Assembly (NCBI GenBank): GCA_031310005.1
Contig: CM062379.1
Location: 744,001 to 808,000, forward strand
Length of the DNA stretch: 64,000 nt
From: Dactylellina haptotyla
Lineage: Eukaryota > Ascomycota > Orbiliomycetes > Orbiliales > Orbiliaceae
Reading direction: 5' to 3'
Shown here in pieces: positions 35,701 through 46,231 of the stretch. Both the position numbers and the translations under genes were made by a program. Numbering within the stretch: the first letter of the stretch is position 1; each line of letters begins with the position of its first letter. The notes under the pieces are model-generated. The model ran no database searches. It had not been told where the DNA came from and saw only the letters and a program-made list of their open reading frames with translations.

Positions 35701-37522
35701 CCCGCATATGTTCCACAAGGATATCGGGATATCAAAGGTCGAGAAGCCCGCGTCGATCAGCTCCAAGAACTTGCCGAGTGGTGATAATTCTTGGCGGGTT
35801 TGCTTGACCAGGCACCTGGATTTGTTGAGAACTGCAATACCGAGATCCCTGCCGGATGTAGCATTGACATTCGTATCGGGTTGCATCTACGCGGATCCGA
35901 TCAATTTGCGAATGGCTGACAGAGTTGTTGATAGAAAAGTAATTATAAAGAGGTTTTTATATTATTGGCAGAGAGGACTCCGTACTTCATTGTGAAATCT
36001 ACGCAAAGAAGCAACCTCCATCAACGATCCACCGCTCTTCATAGTGGGAACCTCGAGCTTGCATTTATTGATCTCTATCTCCTTGATCGGCTGAGGCATG
36101 ATGTATACGACAAATCCTATATTGATATATCCCGTTTTGATTCTATGAAGCTCGCGTATACCCAGATTTCATGTGTTTGGTTAGTTTTCGTGCAGAGCGG
36201 TGAAAAGAAGCTCAGCGCACTAAGCAACTCGCCACTCTCATAGCTGCACGATACTGCGATGCTGACACCACCATAATACTGTCAAGCCGCCCTTTAGACT
36301 TCACCTTGCATGATGCATCAGCCGCACCGCAATCGGTTCCACAATAAAGGAATGTGCACACCCTGCCCAAGAATTCACCCGTTTTACGTTAAGGTGGCTG
36401 ATTTTAGGACAACCATCTTTTGTAAATACGCGAGTCAATATCATACTGGGCTGAGCCGTGTCAATAAATGTCGCCGTGTTGTATCGCAGGATAACAGGTT
36501 ATCTCGACGGGTGTTCCCGCCATGAGATCTTGAAGGGGTAGAAAAACTTTAAGAATTTTCGCGGTTAGAATTATTCAAAAAAAACAAGTTCGCATTAAAT
36601 TAACCGATTTAAGGAGCTGTTATCACGAAACCCGCCGATAATATATAGTTAGAATTGCCTGTAATCTTGTCAGCACAAAGTTTTCTGAACTTCGATACTA
36701 ATCTGGATAATTTGTGTTACCACAGTAGATATGAAAAACTTATGTAAAACCCAAATCCGCTTATATAAAATTCTAGATTATGTCTTCTCAATAATAAAGT
36801 AAGGGGTTAGTTTCTAGCGTATGACAGAGCGAATTCGGCTTTTCATCCGGTAAACCCGGCCAACGACCGTGCAGCTGAAGTTCCTGAACCGGTATGATAA
36901 GCCTTCATATCATTGGGAATATAGTGACCTTATAAATAGGGAAATCTTGGGCTTCTTGCAAGAACATAGGTGATCGTAGAACCAGGCTAGATCCAGATTA
37001 TTGCGTGAACCAATTCCCCGAATAAAGCCCATTCCACAACTCAAATTATAATTACCCCAGAATGAGGATGTTGCTACCATTCCATACATTTGAACCATTC
37101 TCACTTAAAACCTCTAAGAATAAGATCCATAAAGCACACTTGCTACAATAGACTAGTATTTTATCTCCACAACGAATTGTCATGTATTACTGTGGCCGAT
37201 GTTCTCTGGTCGGACACGGAGTAGTGCAAGACTACTCGACTGGAACGGAATGGAACTAGTCCCTGATACTTACAATTTAAACACAAGTTTGGTAGATTCG
37301 GGAATCAGAGTTAAGATACTTTAGTGGCATTTATTAACCTAGTATTCTTTTGAAACTTTGAACATTATGTCGTTTACATCTATAGCTAGGATCAATGGTC
37401 CCAAACCCGCGTTCATAATCATAGCCACCACCCCTCCTCCCAAAAACCGCTATTCTGAATTTGCTATCCGTGAATAGAAAGAAAGGAAGTCCAACAATGT
37501 GTCTCTAATTTTATCTTAAGCC
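32733..37522. other. Long gene-poor intergenic region
   Basis: Nearly 4.8 kb with no supported gene. The first few hundred bases are the promoter of the WSC gene. The longest frames (up to 163 codons) start on non-ATG codons or have no motif. A perfect 9-base inverted repeat lies at 33180-33205. From about 36500 the sequence is strongly AT-rich. Confidence 0.5.
33180..33205. repeat. Perfect 9-bp inverted repeat (dyad)
   Basis: TGGTTTCCC and GGGAAACCA flank an 8-base AT spacer (ATTATTAA). It is about 450 bases upstream of the WSC gene start, so it could be a dyad protein-binding site or a hairpin. Confidence 0.6.
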
Positions 37523-38491
37523 TCAAACTGTTGCGCCACCTCTGGTAAGAATCTCTCGCATCCACTCACGAAGCTCGTTATCTGAAATTTCTGTGAGCTC
37601 AACTGCTTGCTGTTTCACCACATCCTCTTCCCCAACATTTTTGAAATTGATTTCGTAAGGAATTTTCCCTGTATACATCTCCCAGATTACCAACACTAAG
37701 GCGTACCAGTCGTCTAATTCTTCGAATGATAGTTTGGGTTTCTCTCTTTTCTTATTTGGCGATAGTATTCGAGTGGAAATTTTCACGAGGCGTTTAGGTG
37801 CTTCCTTGATTACCCGGGCTGTCTCAAAGTCGATAAGACGAAGTTTACTGTCTTTGCACCGAAGAAAATGCTTCGGCAAGATGGAACCGTGCACGAGTCC
37901 CTGCTTTTGGTGGAGCTCAGTAACAAGCTGGATCATTTCGTCTTTCGTCGCTTTTTTTTGTCTGTCGGAGAGTAACTTGAAATCCAAAGGTGTTCCGATC
38001 TCCGTCAAGAATCCCACCAAGTACGGCTCACCGGTCTCCTCATGGAGGTTGAAGACCCTACCAACTGGTTTGACCGCACAGTCGCCTGCCAAGTTAATCA
38101 TCCGCCATTCGACATCAGGGTCGGAAAAATTCCAACTACCGAATTCGCTGATGCAAATGGTGGAAAACCCCTTGAAGGCAAACTCTCCGAACTCGTAGAC
38201 GGTGCCGTTGGAGCCATTCCCTAAGATTTTTGTATTCCGATGACGAGAAATGATATCTTTCTGGAGATAGTCGGGTGGCTGTGGCTTCCAATCGAGCTTT
38301 GAGTTATGAGGTGGCTTGGGACAAGAAGGGCAAAGACGATAGTCCACTATCTGCCTCAATACGGGCGTTGATGCGTTCTTCTGACAAGGTGCGGGTTTGC
38401 CTTGAACTTCTGTGCAATACCACACGTTAGGGAAGCCATGGTGCGGAGTAATTTTGCATGATGAGTATGTGATAATAGTTGTATTGCACAT
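37523..38491 (-). CDS. Divergent protein kinase-like protein with N-terminal cysteine module (probable pseudokinase)
   Basis: Single exon, 322 residues. Residues 1-60 hold six cysteines (positions 2, 12, 26, 36, 54, 57; CPSC at the end) and two histidines, suggesting a small metal-binding or disulphide module. Residues about 85-310 follow a protein kinase plan: glycine loop ILGNGSNGTVYEFG, a lysine in FAFKGF, hinge-like VGFLTEIG, then LVHGSILPKHFLR in place of the catalytic HRD/HGD loop, and LRLIDFETAR in place of DFG. The Asp of the catalytic loop is replaced by Ser, and the usual Asn by His (KHF), so phosphotransfer looks impaired, while the metal-binding Asp of the DFG position is kept. 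Later DDWYALVLVIWEMYTGKIPYE matches the kinase F-helix (D-x-W/Y-x-x-G-like). Fungal genomes carry many lineage-specific kinases of this sort. The role is unknown. Confidence 0.75.
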   Translation of the reverse strand: MCNTTIITYSSCKITPHHGFPNVWYCTEVQGKPAPCQKNASTPVLRQIVDYRLCPSCPKPPHNSKLDWKPQPPDYLQKDIISRHRNTKILGNGSNGTVYEFGEFAFKGFSTICISEFGSWNFSDPDVEWRMINLAGDCAVKPVGRVFNLHEETGEPYLVGFLTEIGTPLDFKLLSDRQKKATKDEMIQLVTELHQKQGLVHGSILPKHFLRCKDSKLRLIDFETARVIKEAPKRLVKISTRILSPNKKREKPKLSFEELDDWYALVLVIWEMYTGKIPYEINFKNVGEEDVVKQQAVELTEISDNELREWMREILTRGGATV

Positions 38492-38971
38492 ATTTATCTG
38501 TTGGGTTTGGATTTTTTCAGATCAAAGGCTCGACGAATGCAGTTACAATAATACTTGAGAGCTCAATATGAAACGTCTAAATGATGATCTTAGGGGAACA
38601 AGTCAGTTGGGGCTAGAGGAGGAACTCGAGCTTTTTAAAATAAAAACTAGAGTAACTAACCAAGGTGCCACCAAAGATTGCATTGGGAGCATTGTCGGAC
38701 CAAAATTGTGCTACATATATATGCGCAGAAAAATAAATGTGTCTGAAGCTATTCATTTGTAATGGTCTAAATACAACGCTCAAAGATACAAATTCAAAAT
38801 AAAAAATATGCTGCAAAAGACTCGCTGAACATGCGCATCATCAAAAAAGTCAAAAATATAAAAAGGCAAACATTGTGATACTGCGGGCTAAACAAAAGCA
38901 AGCAAAAACCATCGTCGATAGTCGTACAGTCATTAAACAAAAAGTTAAAATGTCATAAAGTTAAAATATCA
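38492..38971. other. Short AT-rich spacer
   Basis: This spacer separates two minus-strand genes and should hold the promoter of the kinase-like gene and the 3' end of the acidic protein gene. No motif stands out apart from the repeated AAAGTTAAAAT near 38941-38968. Confidence 0.5.
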
Positions 38972-41900
38972 TTAATCCTGAGTTGCTGCTGGCTCGCTAG
39001 TTGCTGGTACTGGCTGAGACTTCTTCTTGCTCTTTCCAAACAATCCACTAAACCATTTACCTGCACTTCCAAACCAAGAAAAGAAGAAAATATGGAAAAA
39101 TGCCTGCGCAATGCGACGGTTCTTTGACTGGCTTGTCATGATGGTTGGTGCCCGCGATGTGGTAGGTCTCGCCTCCTCACCGGGTACCGCCAGATTGCTT
39201 CCCTCTCTGTTCAAGAGTGCAAGATCCTTCCCAGTTGCAGGCCTTTCAGCTTGTTCAATTTCACTAGAAGACGCTACTAATCATGGAAAGAGCAGCACTT
39301 AATACAACAATCGCAATGGTGGCTTGAAGGGCAAAAGGATACTTACCTTGTTCTCCCTCCGGAGTTTGACTCGCCGGCGCAGAAGGAGCAGCCTTGGTAG
39401 TCTCGTCCTCAGTGTTGATGATGGTGGATGGGCCTCCGGGGATGTCGAATGCGCTAAGCAGTGGGAGACTCTTGCGCTTGTCGAGTTCTAGGTATGGGCC
39501 AGCTTCCGGGGCGGATTCAGCTTCACGGGTCACGACGGCATTGTTGAGGGTTCCGAAGTAGTTTGGTCGAACTTCCTCTCCGGTTGGCGAGCTTGGACGC
39601 GAGCTGAGTCTGTGCAACAGGTCCTTGACGTGGTTTTGTCTCGAAGGGCTACCTGGCGAACGCGGCAGTTCAATTGACTGGCGAGGAGTCTCAACAAGGT
39701 TAGCATGCGCGAGAGCAAGCGGCGCTACAGGAGCTTCCTTGACAGGAACAACAGGCTCTTCAATCTTGCTTTCAACCGGCTGCACTGTCTTTGGGACTTC
39801 TTTCTCTTCCTTCTTTCCGTTCATAGCAACATAGGCCAATGCACCTGCTCCTCCCAAAACACCAGCTCCAATAGCCGCTCCCTTAAGAATATCTCCACTG
39901 CTGCTTTCTCCTTCCGTTTGCTCAACATTTTCTTTGATTTCTTCTTTTACTTCTTTGTTTTCTAGTTTAATTTCTTCCTTATTTTCTTCTGATTGAATTT
40001 CTTCGACAGGTGCCGTCGGCGTGCTTTCGACTGGGGCGGTTTCGACTGGGGCAGACTCTACAATAGCAGGCTCGACAGAAACGATATCGGCTAAGGTCTT
40101 TGGTGGGGCTGGTGGTGGAATCTCAGATGAAGCTTCGAATTCCTCATGCGCTTCCCCATTGAGAAGCGCATCAGTAGCCTCGAGTTCCCTTGCGAGCTCT
40201 TCCGAGAAGACGAGGCCTTCACCGCTGCTAGCAGGAGGGAGTTCCACAAGTTGGCCGGACTCAACATGTCCGGGCTGACTGGACAAAACAGTGGCGTTCT
40301 CGAGGGTCTCAGGCGCGATTTCCCTCGTTTCTGGCTCGGTGAAAGCGGGTTCTTCGGGCTCTGGCGCTTGGATCGGAGCATTCTCAACCTCTGGGATAAG
40401 TTGTTTGATTTCGGCGACAGGGCTAGCGGCGTAAGGAGATGAGCCAGCTTCGTCGGGAAGAGCGTTGCCGGATTCGTCCGTCTCAATGGCACCAGATAGG
40501 GGAGCATCGCTTGGGACTACAAATGGCTGCTCGATTTCTTCCGCGACGGGGGCCTCAAGAACTTCGGGAACCTCTTCCTTGGTCTCTTCATCCTTAGAGC
40601 TCTCGTGAATGGCGAAGGCGGCGGCTCCGGCTGCGGCAACGGCAGTACCAGCAGCGATAACCGGAATGGCGCTGGACTCTTCTTCTTTTTCCTCTGAAAC
40701 TGTTGGTTCCTCGGTCTCTGGTTCAACAACTGGTTCAGCAACTGGCTCTTCGATTGGCTCTTCGATTGGCTCTTCGACTGGGTCAGCGACTGGGTCTTCG
40801 ACAGCAGCAATAGCTGGCTCCTCAACAGGCTCCTCGATCGGCTCGGTGACTGATTCTACAACTGGCTCCTCGGCTGGCTCAGCAGTGGGCTCTTCGACAG
40901 CTTCGATCACAGGCTCGGAAACGGGTTCTTCGAGGGGTTCTTCGAGGGGTTCAGCGACAGGCTCCTCGACGGCAGCAGCGGCGGGCTCTTCAATGACCTC
41001 AGCGACGGGCTCCTCGACGGCTTCAATGACAGGCTCAGCAACAGGTTCTTCGACTGGCTCTTCAACAGGTTCCTCAGCAACAGGTTCCTCAGCAATAGCG
41101 ACGGACTCTTCGATTGCTGGTTCGACGACGGCTTCCTCGACAGGAGCAGTAACCTCCTCGACCTGTGCTTCTTCTACAACTGGCTCTTCGGAAACTTCCT
41201 CTGGTGCAGCTTGTGCCTCAACCACTGATTCTTCCAAGACTGGTTCTTCGGGTTGGCTTTCAACAACTGGTTCCTTAGGCTGGGCCTCAGCAACTGGCTC
41301 TTCTGGCTCGGCTTCGGTGACAGGTTCCTCCGTCTTGGACTCCTCGATTTCTCGGGCTTCTAAGATGTCAGCGACCTTTGGAATATCCTCTTTTGGTTCG
41401 TTAAGCTCGGCTTGGTCGATTTCGACGTCACCGATCAATGTGGGAACGCTTGTAGCGGTTTCAACCTCGAATTCTGGTTCCTTCTCGTCGCTCGGAGCCG
41501 GCGCTTCTTCCTCAGTTTCAGCTGGAGCAGTTGCATTCGAAGTTGTGACGCCGGCAAGGTCCAAGTTGAGAGTCTCTGGAACGGGCTGCTCTTCAATGGG
41601 CTCCTCAGTAGTTTCAACTGGGTCCACATTCTCGGTGGCAGCGACTTCAGCGACAGGCTCCTCTTCTTTTTCTATAGTCCCATGAGTATTAATCGTTGAA
41701 TTGAATCCACACGGTTTGCACTTACCTGTTTCTACAGCCGTTGGAGCCTCAGCTTCAACCTCAGCTGGAGCGGCGATTTCTTCTTGGGTCTCAGGCTCAT
41801 CAGATTCATCTTTGGAAAGAGCCTCTGCGGCAACAGCGCCGGCACCGAGAACTGCGGCACCACCAATAACAGCCTCAGTGAGGCCGGATTCTTCCTTCTC

Positions 41901-44900
41901 TTCATCATCCTTCTTGTCGTCTTCAACTTGGCTCTCGACAATTGGTTCTTCGATTTCCCGGGAAGCCTCAGCCTCAACAACCGGGGCCTCTTCGACGAGA
42001 TCGGCTGTAGCAGTAGACTCTTCAATGGTCGGTTCAACCTCCGCTACGCTTGGCTCCTCAGTTGCCACAGGCTCCTCAAGCTCATGTTTCTCTACGTCTA
42101 ATTCCGGAGTTTGCTCCACAGCGCTCTCATCAAGAGGTTCGGAGATTTCGGGGAGTGCAGGGGCTTCTTTCTCTAATTCCTCAATATCTGTACTCTCGGG
42201 TTGGACTATGGCTGCCTCTTCGACCGCAGTTTCTTCAACGGTTGAAGTTGGTGTCTCTTCTGTTAGGGTAGACTCTTCTGTGGCCAGAGCCTCTGGCACT
42301 GCAACTGGCTCTTCGGTTTTGGTTTCTGCCAAATTCCATGATTAGAAGATGCTCTCAAACAGCATTACTGAGTTATACATACCTTCTACTAATTCTTTCG
42401 GTGCTTCTTCGACAGCAACAGCCTCTTCGACTGGAGCTTCTTCAACTGGGGCTTCGACCTCCTCAACATCTGCAACCTCAGCTACAGCTTCAATTGGTGT
42501 CGTCTCAACAGCAGGCTCTTCAACAACAGCCTCGACTGGAGCTTCGATTGGAGCTTCAACTGCCTCAATTTCATCAGGGACAGTTTCAGCCGCGGCCTCC
42601 TCAATTGGGGTGGCTTCAGCTGGAGCCTCCTCAACTGGAGCCTCTTCAACTGGAGCCTGAACTGGGGCTTCTTCGACCGGGATTTCCTCAGCTGGTGTGG
42701 CTTCAACCGGGGCGGCTTCAGCGGGTGTCTCTTCAAGAACAGATTTGTCAAACTGGTCCGAGATTGGTGTAGTTTCTGGCTCTGTAGGAGCGGTCTCCGG
42801 TTCAGCAGTTTCGGTCGTAGGAATAGCCTCCTCTTCCTTTTCCGGCTTCACAACAGTAATTGGTAGGGCGAGAACATCAGGCACTTCATCATTAGTTTGC
42901 ACGGATTCAACCTCAACGGGAGCTTCTTCCAAAGGTTCTTCTTCCTTCTCGAGAACAACCGGTTCAGTGGTTGGTTCTTCAGCCTTGCTTTCGAGAACTT
43001 CTGGTTCCGGGGCGGCTTCAACAGCGGCAGCCTCCTCTACAATAGGAGTCTCTTCTTTAGTCTCCTCTAGCGCTGGCTCCTCGATAGTGGCTTCGATTGA
43101 AGCTGGTTCATCTTCTTTCTCAGCTTCAATAGGCTCAACTTCTTTTGGCGCCTCGATTTCTACAGGTTCTTCTACCTCTGGCGCTTCAACGACAGCTGGT
43201 TCTTCCTCCTGAGCTTCCACAACAGCAGGGGCGGCTTCGGCAACCTCAGAGATGGGGTCTTCCTCAGCAGCGACCTCTTCGATAGGTGTTGGCTCGACCT
43301 CCTCGATTTCTGGCTTCGAGAGGGTTTCTTCGACCACTGGGATAGCGGCTTCTTCAACAACTGGCTCGGATTCAACCTGCGCTGGCTATATTCGTGTTCA
43401 TAATGTTAGTCTAGATGAGCTGTATCTTAAAAATTCATTTCAAAAATAAACGTACCTCCTCAAAAGTTGCTTCTGGTTCCTCACTAGTAATGGGTTCTTT
43501 GGCCTCCTCTTCTACCTCGGGTTCAGCAACTGCTGCAACCTCCTCTGGAACTTCGACCTTCTCAGCTTCTACGATGGGCTCAACTTCAGTAACCTCCTCG
43601 GTTGGAGCTGCTGGGGCTTCTTCGACAATCGCAGCTGCGGAGATCTCGGCTGCGGTCTCTTCAACAGAGGCCTCCTCAACTGGTGTCTTTTCAGCCGAAA
43701 CTTCCTCAACTGCAGCCTCTTCAACTGGGGTCTCCTTAATCTCGGAGATGGGCCCTTCAACTTTGGCTTCCTCGATTTCCGGGGTCTCCTCTTCCTTTTC
43801 TTCAGGAACATCGACGACAACAGCAGGAACTTCGGTTTCTAATTGATCAGCCTCAACTTCCTTGGCTGGAGCCTCTTCGACGACTGCGGCTGGCTCAGAA
43901 ACCTTTTCAATTGGTTTCGAAGGTTCTTCCTCAACAACTGCAGGTTCCTCAGTGTGAGCGATGGCCTCTTCGACTGCTGGTGTCTCCTCGACGACACTTG
44001 GGGCCTCTGTCTCTTCCACAGCGGGTTCCTCGGCGACTGGGACAGCCTCCAAAGTCTCTTTCTCTTCAGGAATAGCAACTGGCTCTTCATGGGTGGGCTC
44101 AACGAGGTCAGCTGGCTGCTCTTCCTTCAATTCAGGTTCCTGGGATGCAATTTCTTCGACAGCAGCAGGTTCCTCAACAGCAGCGGGTTCTTCGACCTCA
44201 GGAGCGGCGATAGCTTCAGCGGTTGGTTCCTCAACTGGAACTTCCTTCTCTTCTGCGGGCGCCGGCTCTTCCTTGGCCTCGATGGGCTCAGGGACCTCTA
44301 CTTCGGCTGTCTCAGGAGTAGGTTCCTCATCCTTGGTCTCAACTTCGGATGCCAAGACAGCTGCGGGTTCAATTTCGGCAGATTCAGTCTCGAGATTCAA
44401 AGTCTCAACCTTGGGTTCTTCGGCAGCAAGCTCTTCGATATCTGGATTCTCCGCCCGGAAGAAGTTAGAATTTTCGACGAATGGCTCATAGTCTTGTGCA
44501 GCAATAGCAGGGGTTTCGGTCTCTTCGATTGGCAACGACTCTGCGCTTTCGTTGAAGACGGCTTCGGATGTCTCTGGAGCGTCGGTGACAACTGGGCTTT
44601 CGATCTTAGGTGCCTCCACAGGCTCAGGGGCGACTTCAGTATCAATTGGCTTCAAGTCCAGAGTCCCAACTGGCCCTGCGGCTTCTTCAACGGGTTCTGC
44701 AACTGCGGGCTCCTCGACAACGGCCTTGGTGGAGATATCTTCGTCTTCGATTGGTTTTGTAGTGTTCTCCAAGACGATTTCGTCGACTGGCGTCGGTTCA
44801 ATGGTAGTGCTTGGAGCTTCTTCTTCCTCTAGAGCAGCAATAGGCTCTGGCGCCGGGGCCTCAATTTCTTCTGGCTTCTCGTCTTCAACCACAATTGTTG

Positions 44901-46231
44901 GCGGTGCCTCGACAACTTCCTCTTTCTCTTCCTTCTCTTCCTCGGCAGGGGTGTCTAGCACAACAGCTGGGATCTCTGGGACTTCTTCCTTTTCTTCAAC
45001 GATAGGCGCAGGTTCTGGAGCAGCAGAAACTTCCTCAACTGGTACAGGCTCTTCCTCTTTCGTCTCAGGTAAGCTGGTCACAGCTGCTAAAGGCTCCTCA
45101 GCCTCCGGAAGCTCTAATGTTTCTGCCTTTTCTAGAGTTGGCTTTTCTGCTTCTTCCACAGCTGCGATCTCTTCCTCGACTGGCTTGGAATCCTCAACAG
45201 CTGCTACTGATATCGATGGGATTTCCTCTTCAACGGGCTTTGTGACAACGGGAGCTTCTGGTTCTTCTAGGGCAGCAGCCGGAGTAGGTTCGACAGGGGC
45301 TTCATCGACCTTCTCCTCCAAGACTTCTGGTACTATGCTAGCTGCAGCAGCAACAGGTACTGGAGCTTCAACTGGAGCGGCGCTCGATGATGACTCGCCG
45401 TTAGCGTTAGCAGCTGCGGCTGCTGCGTCGGCTTCAGCCTTCTTTCGTGCCTTCCTCTCCTTTTCCTTCAACTTCTTCTTCTGGGCTTTTGTCAAAGGCG
45501 CGCCAGAAGCTGTCGGCGAGGCAGGAGACTCGACCACAGGCGATTCAGCGACGGGTACAGGCGTGGCGGCCAATTCAATAGGTGTCTCGTTAACCGCCTT
45601 TACAGCCAACTCCTTCTCTTCAGGCTCTACAGGCGAGATTTCAGCCTGGGCAACACCGGCATCAGGTATCGAAATACCTAGGGGATCGGAAGCAGAAGGT
45701 TTACTGCTCTCTCCCAAAGAAAAAGTACTCTCCTCGAGACCCGCTGTTTGCGGCGGGGTATCAACTAAAGATTTTGAAGATAATGCTGGTGACGCTGCCG
45801 CTAAGTTTAATGGCGCGGGCGAAGATGGTCTTAACAAACTCGGGGCTGAAATGTTATTATCTTCCGCAGATAGTAAATTAACGTTTGTAATGGTATCTGG
45901 GATTATTTCTGCAGGTTCGTTTGGGGGAGTAGCGGGATCCGTAGGCCCAGGTGTAAGCGCGCGCTGCATTTCGCCTTTAGGGTCTGTAGGTGTGGGGTGG
46001 AAGAGGGGAATAGCGGTGGGTTCTTCTAAGGTCTTTCCTGCAAGACCATTTTCGATAATGGGGATATCGGTGGGGTTGGTAATGGTGGCAGCGAGGGTGG
46101 GTTCTATGGTTGCGCCTGTTAGCATCTATATCTCGACGCATAGATCTCCTTCCGTTGCTGCAAGCGCGCGGGGAGCCTACGTCTCTTGCTATCGAGTGCA
46201 CGAAGTAGGAGATCATACCTTGAGTAGCCAT
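38972..46231 (-). CDS. Very large acidic, E/P/V/A-repeat protein with hydrophobic Gly/Ala segments
   Basis: Unrecognised family. Exons (minus): 46231-46219, 46115-43456, 43385-42383, 42325-41726, 41671-39347 and 39276-38972; lengths sum to 6906 bases, exactly 2302 codons with stop, and all five introns keep frame. It starts MATQGATIEPTL. After a Pro/Ser-rich N-terminus comes a basic patch TKAQKKKLKEKERKARKKAE near residue 220, then about 1700 residues of degenerate EEPV/VEEAP/EEPAVEE repeats. Three short hydrophobic Gly/Ala segments interrupt the acidic region: AVIGGAAVLGAGAVAAEAL, IPVIAAGTAVAAAGAAAFAI and LKGAAIGAGVLGGAGALAYV. The C-terminus has NRRIAQAFFHIFFFSWFG, SAGKWFSGLFGKSKKK, a basic amphipathic or membrane-seeking segment. 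Expected to be mostly disordered and strongly negative. Cell location is unknown; the frame lengths and splice fit make the gene itself secure. Confidence 0.85.
39400..45400 (-). repeat. Degenerate coding repeats (GAA/GAG-CCN-GTN)
   Basis: Short period repeats encoding E-E-P-V/A-x units run through exons 2-5 of the acidic protein gene. They create long shadow frames on the opposite strand reading as serine/threonine-rich proteins, which are not genes. Confidence 0.85.

Noticed and set aside
35551-35886. Minus frame with an LELIDAG-type phrase that recalls an ankyrin repeat
   Set aside because: Only one weak phrase fits; neighbouring frames do not extend it, so a decayed ankyrin gene remains speculation.
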